NCBI RefSeq assembly: GCF_008360935.1 | Contig: NZ_SRXO01000004.1 | Coordinates: 248,001-312,000 of the forward strand | Length of the DNA: 64,000 nucleotides | Source of the DNA: Siccirubricoccus phaeus | GTDB lineage: Bacteria; Pseudomonadota; Alphaproteobacteria; Acetobacterales; Acetobacteraceae | Direction of reading: 5' to 3' | Shown here: in pieces, positions 1 to 7,056 of the stretch | Layout of the letters: each line of letters opens with the position of its first letter | Position numbering within the stretch: position 1 is the first letter of the stretch | The notes under the pieces: model-generated | Seen by the model: the letters and a program-made list of their open reading frames with translations, nothing else | Databases searched by the model: none | Told to the model about the DNA's origin: nothing | Made by a program: the position numbers and the translations under genes

Positions 1-107
1 CCGTCGCGCCTCCCGCCGCCGCCCACCCCGGGCGCCGGTGCGGCGCGGCGCGGCGGCAGACACGGTCCATCGGCAGCGCCGGAGGCCGCAATGAGGAGAC
101 GCACCGG

Positions 108-707
108 ATGATCGACACCAGGACACTTCGCCGCACCGGCCTCGCGCTCGCGGCCTGCGCCCAGCAGCCGAGCCCCCCGCCGCCCCAGCAGACCGGCAGC
201 ATGTCGGGGACGGGCACCCACCAGCGCCACGACAAGCGTGCGATGGGGGGCATGCACGGCCACGACGTGTCCGGCATGAACATGCAACAGATGGCCGCCC
301 ACTGCGCCGAGATGCGTCAGCAGATGCGGCCGGGCGCCGCTATGAGCCCGGACATGCAGGCGACGATGGCGCACCGCGACCAGATGCATCCCCACGCGGG
401 CACCGCGGGCGCCACATCCGGCGGCGCGGGGCAGCACGGCACTGACGGGAGGCGGGGAGCGGCCGGAGCCGCCCCCGGCTGCCCGAACCCTGCGGCTTGG
501 AACCGCACCGTCCGCAACGGCGGCGAGTTGGCGATGACCGAGACCGAGCCGAGCGCCATGCCAAGGCGGCGGCGATCGGGCCGAGCAGGATGGCGAGCAT
601 GGGGTGGAGCAAGGCCGCCGCCCGCGGCACGCCGGGCGCCACGCGCCGTAGGCCAGATCGGCGGCACCGTCAGCGCCCACGCCGTGTCCGTCAGGTCGCT
701 GTCGTAG
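108..707 (+). pseudogene. Relic of a small His/Met-rich lipoprotein, read through into antisense DNA
   Basis: The first ~95 codons resemble the intact lipoprotein at 46345-46650: both carry HCAEMRQQ, a Pro/Met-rich stretch and SPDMQ. The start is set by GAGGAG about 9 nt upstream. The leader is abnormally short (TGLALAACAQQ), with almost no hydrophobic core, so export is doubtful although the lipobox-like LAAC remains. From about codon 120 the frame runs antisense through relics of a copper ATPase and a transposase, so the original stop is lost. The His/Met-rich N-terminal half suggests a former periplasmic copper-binding role (inference). The first 140 bp are repeated in decayed form near 6715-6850. 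Confidence 0.45.
495..635 (-). pseudogene. 3' fragment of a copper P-type ATPase gene
   Basis: Read on the minus strand, this stretch encodes PMLAILLGPIAAALA in one frame and [13 protein letters not shown] followed by LRTVRF in another. These match the C-terminal end of the intact copper ATPase at 9466-11880 ([35 protein letters not shown] region, split here by a frameshift). The DNA is clearly related to about 9475-9607. It is a dead duplicate of the ATPase end, evidence that copper genes were duplicated and lost at this flank. Confidence 0.7.
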
Positions 708-709
708 CG
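644..709 (-). mobile_element. N-terminal fragment of an IS5-family transposase
   Basis: The minus-strand translation contains LRYDSDLTDTAWAL, the typical opening of IS5-family (IS427/IS1031-like) transposases, which usually read RYPSDLTDxEWALI. Only about 22 codons are recognisable before the frame runs into the ATPase relic. No terminal inverted repeats were found by eye. It is a remnant of an insertion that probably broke the neighbouring copper genes. Confidence 0.55.
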
Positions 710-1075
710 CAACCCGCGCCGCGTCGCGGCGCGACGATGTCCCGGCATCCACGTGCACGGTCACCCGGCATGGCTGCCGCCCAGAAAAACGCAAGCGGGT
801 CCAAAGCCTCAATACCTTTTTGAATGGGCCTTACGCTGAATTCAAATTAGACGCCTTGACTTGTTCTTACCTCCAGAACTCCGCACCCAGTAAAATGGCA
901 GGGAAAGTTATTCGAATTCGTAAGTAATGCCAATTAGAAATCGCCTTCTCTTGCGTAGCGCCCATCCGGTTCCTGGCATTTCTTTCCGCATGAACCGGGA
1001 TCGCCCACCGGATGATACGAGGACGCATATTTTCTTTGGTCCCTGGTTCATGGTTTCGTCATTGAGGAGATTTGC
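710..1075. other. Gene-free, relatively AT-rich leader region
   Basis: No credible gene is present. From about 815 to 1050 the base composition is noticeably more AT-rich than the surroundings, with runs such as ccttttt and agttattcgaattc. This is plausible for the promoter and 5' leader of the secreted repeat protein starting at 1076. No clear -35/-10 pair could be assigned. Confidence 0.4.
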
Positions 1076-1894
1076 ATGGGCATTCTTACACCGCCGCCTT
1101 CCCATGAGGATGACAAGGTGACTAACAGCTACAAGCCAGCAGGTGGCGGCGAGCAGCCCACAAAGCCCATGAAGGGCGAGAAGCCCGAGCAACCCACGAA
1201 GAACGACAAGCCCGAGCAGCCCGCGAAGGGCGAGAAGCCTGAGCAGCCCATGAAGGGCGACAAGGACCACAAGGGCGAGAAGCCCGAGTATCCCGTGAAG
1301 GACGACAAGGGCGACAAGGGCGACAAGCCTGAGCAGCCCGTGAAGGACGACAAGGGCGACAAGGGCGAGAAGCCCGAGCAGCCCGTGAAGGACGACAAGG
1401 ACCACAAGGGCGAGAAGCCCGAGCAGCCCGTGAAGGGCGACAAGGGCGAGAAGCCCGAGCAGCCCGTGAAGGGCGACAAGGGCGACAAGAGCGACAAGGG
1501 CGACAAGCCTGAGCAGCCCGTGAAGGACGACAAGGGCGACAAGGGCGAGAAGGACCTCCACGGCGGGAAGGACCAGCACGACGGCCACCCGGCAAAAGTC
1601 GTGCACGACAAGCCAGGTGACCAGTACTACTTTGCCGATGGCAAGGACGAAAAATTCGTCTTCAGCGGCAAGTCCGGCGGTGACGACACCATCAAGGGCT
1701 TCGATGACAAGCACGACGCCATCAAGATCGAAAACGACTACAAGTTCGAGATCGACTACAACGGCAACCACGACGGCGACGTCGTTATTACCTGGGGCAA
1801 GGACAACATGATAACGCTTAAAGGTGTCGAGCAGATCGAGGAGAGCGTCGTCAAGGGGTTCGACCAACACCAGTCAGATTATCCGTGGGCCTGA
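1076..1894 (+). CDS. Secreted Lys/Asp/Pro repeat protein with RTX-like C-terminal domain
   Basis: The start is supported by GAGGAGA ending 5 nt before ATG. The 272-residue protein has no signal peptide. Residues about 20-160 are a tandem repeat of a charged 10-15 residue unit (GEKPEQPVKDDKGDK and variants), so this part is probably disordered. Residues about 180-260 form a domain with alternating Asp/Gly and hydrophobic positions (FVFSGKSGGDDTIKGFDD, later MITLKGVEQI), like the C-terminal beta-roll regions of type I secretion substrates. The last six residues are SDYPWA, matching the aromatic-x-aromatic-Ala tail of two other proteins in this window. The role is unknown; a Ca2+- or metal-binding matrix protein is one guess. 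Confidence 0.75.
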   Translation: MGILTPPPSHEDDKVTNSYKPAGGGEQPTKPMKGEKPEQPTKNDKPEQPAKGEKPEQPMKGDKDHKGEKPEYPVKDDKGDKGDKPEQPVKDDKGDKGEKPEQPVKDDKDHKGEKPEQPVKGDKGEKPEQPVKGDKGDKSDKGDKPEQPVKDDKGDKGEKDLHGGKDQHDGHPAKVVHDKPGDQYYFADGKDEKFVFSGKSGGDDTIKGFDDKHDAIKIENDYKFEIDYNGNHDGDVVITWGKDNMITLKGVEQIEESVVKGFDQHQSDYPWA

Positions 1895-3063
1895 TCCGGC
1901 AAGCCCAGACCCTCCGCGAGTTTCCGGACGGGTTCTGATACAGGGCGAGGCATCGCTGATGCCTCGCCCCCCCACTGGCGGGCTGCCGAAAGGATCCGAT
2001 TCAGCGCCTGCCGACCCCTGCGCCAGCACGGCCGGGCCTCGGCACGATCCGGCCATCCCAGCCCTTGTTGCCGATCAGCTACCGCGACCTCGAACTGACG
2101 CTCGCCGACCGCAGTGTCGTGGTGGCGCACACCACCGTTTTTCGCTGCTGGGATGACAGACCTCGCCGCCTGAACTGATGCCGCCACCACTCCGAAGATA
2201 ATCAATGCCATCTCCAAACCGTCCCATGACGGCACCGGCGTGGGAGCATTCCGAGGGACTGAGTTCCGTCGCGGTGCGCGGCTGCGCGCTGACCGCCACG
2301 AACCGAACCTGCCTCGCGGAGGTGGCGCCGAGCGCCTGCGCCAACGCGGTGCCCTGGCAATTATGCAAACTGAACAAGGCGAAGCCGAGGCAGGCTTTTG
2401 CGGCAGCGGCCATGCCGTGCTGCGCGCCAGCGGGTCCACCTTCCGACTTCAATGCAATGAGACGCACCCTCTCCTCACTCCGGGCACCGCGGCGGCAGCG
2501 ATGCGGCAGGCATGACATGGAGGCGAGAACGGATACCGCGCGCATCCGGCAGCGCCATCCGGCGTGGCCGTCGAGATCGAGTGGATGAGTCCGCCCCGCG
2601 CACGAATGGCGCGATGCGTGTCGAGCACCTGCCGCGCGACGGAAAAACTCGCAGGCATTACCGATCCGAAAGGCGCCAGTCCGATGCATCCGGCCGTCTG
2701 ATACATCACGCTCGTTCGCCTATCCGGCGGAGTCCGACTGCCGTGGAGCCAAGCTTCGCTGCCGCAAAGCGCGCAGCGCAAGATCATTCTCCAAGTATTC
2801 CGCAGGCAAACTCATCAGCAAATTCGCTAGGCTCCGAGCCGATTTCACATTTGCGAAGCAGAAACGTGTGTCAAGTTCAATGCTTGTACTGCACATCCGC
2901 GTGGGGTTAACCGGGCGCGCCACCGACCTTCGCGTCAGTGCGCGACGCAAGTCAGGGAAAGTACGGGGACACGCGATCTCCAGCTGCAGTCCGGTTGTGC
3001 GCCATCGACGCTTGCCAGGCTGCCCCGCTCATAACGACGCCTCCAATCCGGGAGACTATTTTT
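1895..3063. other. Long intergenic region without a supportable gene
   Basis: Open frames exist on both strands but none has a family resemblance, a good ribosome binding site or normal amino-acid composition. Frames are interrupted and low in conserved pattern. It may be decayed coding DNA. The last ~120 bp before 3064 carry the leader of the GH16 gene. Confidence 0.4.
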
Positions 3064-3732
3064 TTGAGCAAGGCCTTCTACGAAAGCTTCAACAACGGAA
3101 TCGGAGCACTCAACCACACCTGGGGCAAGGGCATCGACACCAGCGTACCCGGCCAGGTCACGGTCAGCGGCAACAGCGGCATCATGCAGAAGCCCTGGGG
3201 CGCCGCCGCAGGCCAGGGCTACGGCACCTACAAGATCGTCGCGAAGCTGAACGGGGCGGACGAACCCGGCCCCGCGGGGCTGCTGTGGCCCGGCGACGAC
3301 AAGTGGCCGGGGCCGGAGATGGACCTGGTCGAGTTCATCGACGGCCGCCCCTACGGTACCATTCACCACAAGGGCTCGAACGGGAAGGATGTCTGGCGCT
3401 CGAAATACTACAACGGCGTGAACGAGGACCTGGTCCACACCTACGAGCTCAAGTGGGAACCGGGCAAGGCCACCTTCTACGTCGACGGCAAGAACTGGGG
3501 CAGCTACACCACCAACATCGCCGAGGACTACGCGAATGGCGGGGTGAACATGACCTTCAGCATCATGAACAGCAACAAGGACACCTCGATCACGGTGTAC
3601 GAGGTCAGCTACAAGCCCCTGAAGGGCTCGAAGCTGGAGGAGGAGACGGTCGAGGAAGGCAGCTGGGACGCGAACGGCATGGACAGCACGGCTGCCGCAG
3701 CGAAATCCAGCTCGGATTGGGACTTCGCCTGA
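3064..3732 (+). CDS. Glycoside hydrolase family 16 (endo-glucanase/EPS-hydrolase type), probably type I secreted
   Basis: The protein shows the GH16 active-site signature PEMDLVEF (ExDxxE; E85 nucleophile, D87, E90 acid/base, numbering from 3064), with a GLLWPGD strand before it and the usual beta-jelly-roll length of about 220 residues. A frame continues upstream to 2938, but TTG at 3064 has GGAGA 8 nt upstream and gives MSKAFYESFNN, where the GH16 domain begins, so I prefer it. There is no N-terminal signal peptide. The C-terminal tail is acidic and Ser/Ala-rich and ends SDWDFA, as in type I secretion substrates. The substrate is probably a beta-1,3/1,4-glucan or the cell's own exopolysaccharide (family knowledge). 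Confidence 0.82.
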   Translation: MSKAFYESFNNGIGALNHTWGKGIDTSVPGQVTVSGNSGIMQKPWGAAAGQGYGTYKIVAKLNGADEPGPAGLLWPGDDKWPGPEMDLVEFIDGRPYGTIHHKGSNGKDVWRSKYYNGVNEDLVHTYELKWEPGKATFYVDGKNWGSYTTNIAEDYANGGVNMTFSIMNSNKDTSITVYEVSYKPLKGSKLEEETVEEGSWDANGMDSTAAAAKSSSDWDFA

Positions 3733-3874
3733 TCGATCCGGCGTCGCGGGGCCTTCGCGCGGGGCGTCCCAATCGCGCCGAACGACGGGAGTGCGCATGC
3801 CCAGGTCATGTGCGTACCCAGATCAGGGGTGAGCGGGCGGGACCGTGGCCCCGCCCCCATCTCGTCCGACTCGG

Positions 3875-4115
3875 TTACTCCCACTCGATGGTGCCGGGCG
3901 GCCTCGAGGTGATGCCACAGGTCACGCGGTCAATGCCGCGCACCCCGCAGGCTACGCGGCTGGCCTGGCGCATCAGCAAGCCCATGTCGGGAGGTAGACG
4001 TCGGCCGTCCTGCAATCCGTGCTGGTCGCCGCCCGCAGTGCAGGCCTGATCGTAGGTTTGGCCATCGCCCACGACCCTCGCGGTCCGCACCGCCAGCCTG
4101 GCCCGGTGGTTGTGC
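3875..4115 (-). pseudogene. guaA: 3' end of guaA (GMP synthase), frameshifted relic
   Basis: The minus strand ends in RVTCGITSRPPGTIEWE-stop, the hallmark C-terminus of GMP synthase (usually NRVVYDVTSKPPGTIEWE). Upstream, VRTARVVGDGQTYDQA and, in another frame, ALRAATSTDCRTADVY match the preceding dimerisation-domain motifs. At least two frameshifts separate these pieces. The stop-proximal part is the best preserved. The 3' end of guaA is a well-known attachment site for tyrosine-recombinase islands, so this may be a displaced attachment-site copy marking an island edge (inference). Confidence 0.8.
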
Positions 4116-4129
4116 CGAAATGGCATGTA

Positions 4130-4450
4130 AGCCTACGTGGTCCACCCCTCGGGCATCCCGGTCCCACGCGGATCGCGGGCGAAGACCGACCGGCTCGACA
4201 TGGCCATGCTGCTGGGCGCGCTGGCGTCCTGGCTCAGGGGCGAGCAGAACGCCTGCCGGACGGCCGCCGTCCCCTCCCGCAGGCAGGAGGACGTGCGGCG
4301 TCAAAGCCGAGAGCGCACCAAGCTGGCCACCGAGCGCACTGGCCCCGCCAGCCGGATCCGGGCATTGCGGACGCTGCATGGGCTCGTCGACGTCCGCCTG
4401 CCCCTCCCCCGGGCCATGGCGCCGTCAGCTGGACGGCCTTCCTGGAGAAG
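4130..4450 (+). mobile_element. Remnant of an IS110-family transposase
   Basis: The translation from about 4132 reads YVVHPSGIPVPRGSRAKTDRLD, then MLLGALASWLRGE and SRERTKLATERTGPASRIRALRTLHGL. These are the ordered motifs of the N-terminal RuvC-like DEDD half of IS110 transposases (HPSS-P-RR-RAKTDRLD...LLR-LLAWLRGE). An in-frame stop just upstream removes the start, and the C-terminal serine domain is missing. IS110 elements lack terminal inverted repeats, so edges cannot be set. The fragment abuts the guaA relic. Confidence 0.7.
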
Positions 4451-4754
4451 GCCGAGCGATGGCGGCCGCAGGAGCGCCGTGCGGGTCCGCGCCTGCGCCT
4501 GTGGAGGCGCCTTCGGGGGGGAAAGCGACGCCACCATTTTCCGCGCCGCGAGCCCGGCATCGCACTCCTTCCCAAGGTCGCCGCGGCTCACCGGACGAAA
4601 TTACCCAGGTGCCCGACGCAACGGCCCCTACTTGGGACATTGTGTCATTGTGTTGCTGGGGACCCGCAGCACGAGAACCTCAATTGCGGACAATCGCCGC
4701 AGGCAAGGAGACTTCCGGCTCTACGCAACGGCCCCTCGGCGGAGTGTTAGTGCG
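4451..4754. other. Decayed DNA and leader of the glycosyltransferase gene
   Basis: The frame stays open from the IS110 relic into the next gene but the amino-acid content is not protein-like. The last 150 bp are less GC-rich, with ttgtgtcattgtgttgc, and probably contain the promoter of the gene at 4755. No motif could be fixed. Confidence 0.3.
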
Positions 4755-6341
4755 ATGAGTTCCTCCGTACTCCAGCACGAACAACGGACACGAGTGCCCG
4801 ACGACAGAGAACCGCGCAAACAGCGCCGCACCGCCACGGTGCCGTTTCGGGTGTGGCGTTGGCTTCTCCTGGCCCTGACCGGAGCCTTCTTTCTGCTGGA
4901 TGTCAAATCCGGGCAGCCCTGGGACGGCGACGGAGAGCTTTTCATCCTCAACGCGCTGAACATCATCCAGGGCCAGGGCTATGCTTCCACCGGCTATGTG
5001 GTGAATCCGGCGAACGCCATCCACCCGGCGGCGTACCCACCCGGCTTGCCGCTTCTCCTGGCACCGGTGATCGGCATGTTCGGCGTCGACTACGTCGCCA
5101 TGAAGACGGTCATCGCCGCCTGCTACGTGATCACCCTGGTCGTGGTGGCAGGTTTCTCTGCCTCGAGGCTGGAGGAGGTGTGGGTCTTTGCCCTGGTCGC
5201 GGTCCTTGGCCTGAACCCGTTCGTCTGGGAGTTCAAGAACGTCCTCTTCTCCGAATTCGCCTTCATGCTGTTCGCCTATGTCGGCCTCTTCGCCTTCGAC
5301 AGGCTGGACATCGTGGCCATCGGCGGGTCGTCTCGTCGCCTCGCCCCCTGGCTGTGGACCATGGCGAGCGGGCTCGCGCTCGGTGCGGCCTATGAGGTGC
5401 GGGCGATCGGCATGGTGCTCCTCGCCGCCGTGGCCGCCATCTGCATCCTGCGATTCACCCGGCTGCGCCACTACGGCGTCGTCCTCCTGCTGCTGGCGGC
5501 GGCGGAGATCGGCCTGATCAGCCGGATGTTTCCGGCCGACCTCGGGACCTACGTGTTATACTTCGGGGATTCGTCCGGCGGCATGGTCGCCGCGATCGCC
5601 CGCAGGACGCTCATCGCCAGCAAGGACTACATCGGCGCCGCGGCGGAGCTCCTTCGCGGCGGCCGCGGGCACTGGACGCCCGTCCAGGTCGCGGCCTTCG
5701 GCGCGGTGCTGGCCCTGTCGGCCTTCGGCGTGGTGCGGGCGGTGCGGCGGCGGCTGACTGTGTTCGAGGCCTTCCTGCTGCTCTATATCGGCGCGCTGCT
5801 GCTCTACCCCGTTTCCCTGGAGCCCGCCCGCTACGCGCTGCCGATCCTGCCACTGTTCGTGTTCTACTTCCTTCTCGGAGCGCAGGAATGGCCCTGGCCC
5901 CGGCTCGGCACTCCCCTCAAGGCGGCGGCGGTCGCCGTGACCGTGGCGCTGCTCTACATGCCCCAGTTCCCGGAGCGGAGCCTCGAGTACACGGCATCGG
6001 TGGACGACGCCGAAGCCGCGGAGCTTTTCCAGGAGATACGGACCCGCGTGGCGCCCGACGCCCTGGTGCTCTGCTCCAAGCCGACGGTCGTCGCGCTCTA
6101 CGGCCAGCGCCGGGCGACCAACCCACCGCTGAATCCGACGGAGGAGGAATTCTGGCAGTTCGTCCGGCAACGCAGGGCGGGCTGGATGGTGGAGGCGAAG
6201 GCACCGATCTACGACGATGAGGTCGCGGAGATCATGCCGAGGCTGCGAAACCGGCTCGAGCGGGTTTTCGAGAACCGGCTGTTCGTGCTGTACCGCATCC
6301 CGGCCGATCACCCGGGCCAGGAAGGGACGATGTCGCCCTGA
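4755..6341 (+). CDS. Polytopic membrane glycosyltransferase, ArnT/GT39-like
   Basis: The frame is open from 4137, but ATG at 4755 (MSSSVLQHEQ) is the first after the transposase relic and fits the usual length (528 residues). After a cytoplasmic N-terminus of about 35 residues comes a membrane segment (WLLLALTGAFFLLDV). A periplasmic loop follows with GQPWDGDGELFILNALNIIQG and AYPPGLPLLLAP, the D-G/E and YPPG pattern of polyprenyl-phosphate-sugar transferases (GT-C fold). About ten further hydrophobic segments run to residue ~400, then a soluble C-terminal domain. It probably transfers a lipid-linked sugar to a cell-surface acceptor; the specific acceptor cannot be read. No partner genes are nearby. 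Confidence 0.7.
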   Translation: MSSSVLQHEQRTRVPDDREPRKQRRTATVPFRVWRWLLLALTGAFFLLDVKSGQPWDGDGELFILNALNIIQGQGYASTGYVVNPANAIHPAAYPPGLPLLLAPVIGMFGVDYVAMKTVIAACYVITLVVVAGFSASRLEEVWVFALVAVLGLNPFVWEFKNVLFSEFAFMLFAYVGLFAFDRLDIVAIGGSSRRLAPWLWTMASGLALGAAYEVRAIGMVLLAAVAAICILRFTRLRHYGVVLLLLAAAEIGLISRMFPADLGTYVLYFGDSSGGMVAAIARRTLIASKDYIGAAAELLRGGRGHWTPVQVAAFGAVLALSAFGVVRAVRRRLTVFEAFLLLYIGALLLYPVSLEPARYALPILPLFVFYFLLGAQEWPWPRLGTPLKAAAVAVTVALLYMPQFPERSLEYTASVDDAEAAELFQEIRTRVAPDALVLCSKPTVVALYGQRRATNPPLNPTEEEFWQFVRQRRAGWMVEAKAPIYDDEVAEIMPRLRNRLERVFENRLFVLYRIPADHPGQEGTMSP

Positions 6342-6628
6342 GTGGCCGGTCTGCGGGAATCCCCTGCACCACGGCGGAGCCACTCCGGAGCCGACTACAC
6401 GACGGCGGCAGGGCAAGCATTCGCCAGGAGCGTTCCCGGCGAGGCGTCCCCGCAGAGCGCCGCCAGGGCGCGCAGCGGGTGCTCGGCTGCCTCCGACCGC
6501 CCCCGGCCAGGGCCCGCTCCTCCAGGTTCGGGGAGGGCGGCATCTTCCCCTCCGTCCGCGATGCGGGCCGCCGGGGCCGTGCGGCCTTCCCCCGCAGGAC
6601 GGTCAAGCGCCCCGGCGGCCCGGCATCG
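6342..6628. other. Intergenic DNA without a gene
   Basis: No convincing gene on either strand. Short frames have Arg/Pro/Ala-biased composition typical of non-coding GC-rich DNA. The copper-box-like motif at 6629 begins at its right edge. Confidence 0.35.
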
Positions 6629-6647
6629 CTTACATACTTTGAAACAC
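6629..6647 (+). promoter_or_regulatory. Copper-box-like operator (copy 1)
   Basis: The sequence cttacatactttgaaacac fits the recurrent motif of this window. It is closest to the copy at 46231. It lies about 150 bp before the decayed lipoprotein frame at 6797, paralleling the arrangement at 46231/46345, so it is likely the surviving promoter of a dead copper gene. Confidence 0.45.
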
Positions 6648-6796
6648 TCGGCCGCGCCGCCTCGGCGTGGCGCCCGGACGTTCGAGGTGGAGGCCGTCCT
6701 CCCCATGAGCGACGGCACCAACCCCGGATGCCGGTGGGGCGCCTCGACGGGCACCGCCCATCGGCGGCGGGAACCGTGACGGAGGAGACGCACCGG

Positions 6797-7024
6797 ATGG
6801 TCGACACCAGGCCCATTCGCCGCACCGGCCTCGTGCTGGCGCCCGGCCTTGGCGCCACGGCCCGCGCCCGGTGGCGTAGCCCGCCTCTCGTGCGGCAGTC
6901 CGGAGGCGTGTCCGGGACGTCTCCGGAAACCCAGGCGCCGAGCCGCCGACGTGTCCGGCCTGGAGCGGCACGAACCGCTCCCAACCGTGGGTCCACACCC
7001 TCCTCTTGGTGCCTCTGCGAATGA
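6797..7024 (+). pseudogene. Decayed copy of the small lipoprotein gene
   Basis: GAGGAGACGCACCGG precedes MVDTRPIRRTGLVLA, almost identical to the leader and first codons at 81-140. Similarity is lost after about 20 codons, and the rest is Arg/Pro-rich without His/Met motifs. It represents a second, more decayed copy of the gene at 108. It probably makes no functional product. Confidence 0.5.
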
Positions 7025-7056
7025 GCGACAGCTGACCGGATAGGACGCGAGACACC

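Noticed and set aside
1140-1560. Tandem DNA repeats that could be mistaken for a CRISPR array
   Set aside because: Units are variable, in frame and codon-periodic, with no unique spacers; they are protein repeats.
908-1870. Minus-strand Leu/Val/Ala repeat frame opposite the repeat protein
   Set aside because: It is the antisense image of the Lys/Asp repeats and lacks a start signal; the plus-strand gene has the ribosome binding site.
2075-2689. Minus-strand frame of 204 codons in the gene-poor stretch
   Set aside because: No motif, no ribosome binding site and no similarity that I could recognise; overlapping frames look equally good.
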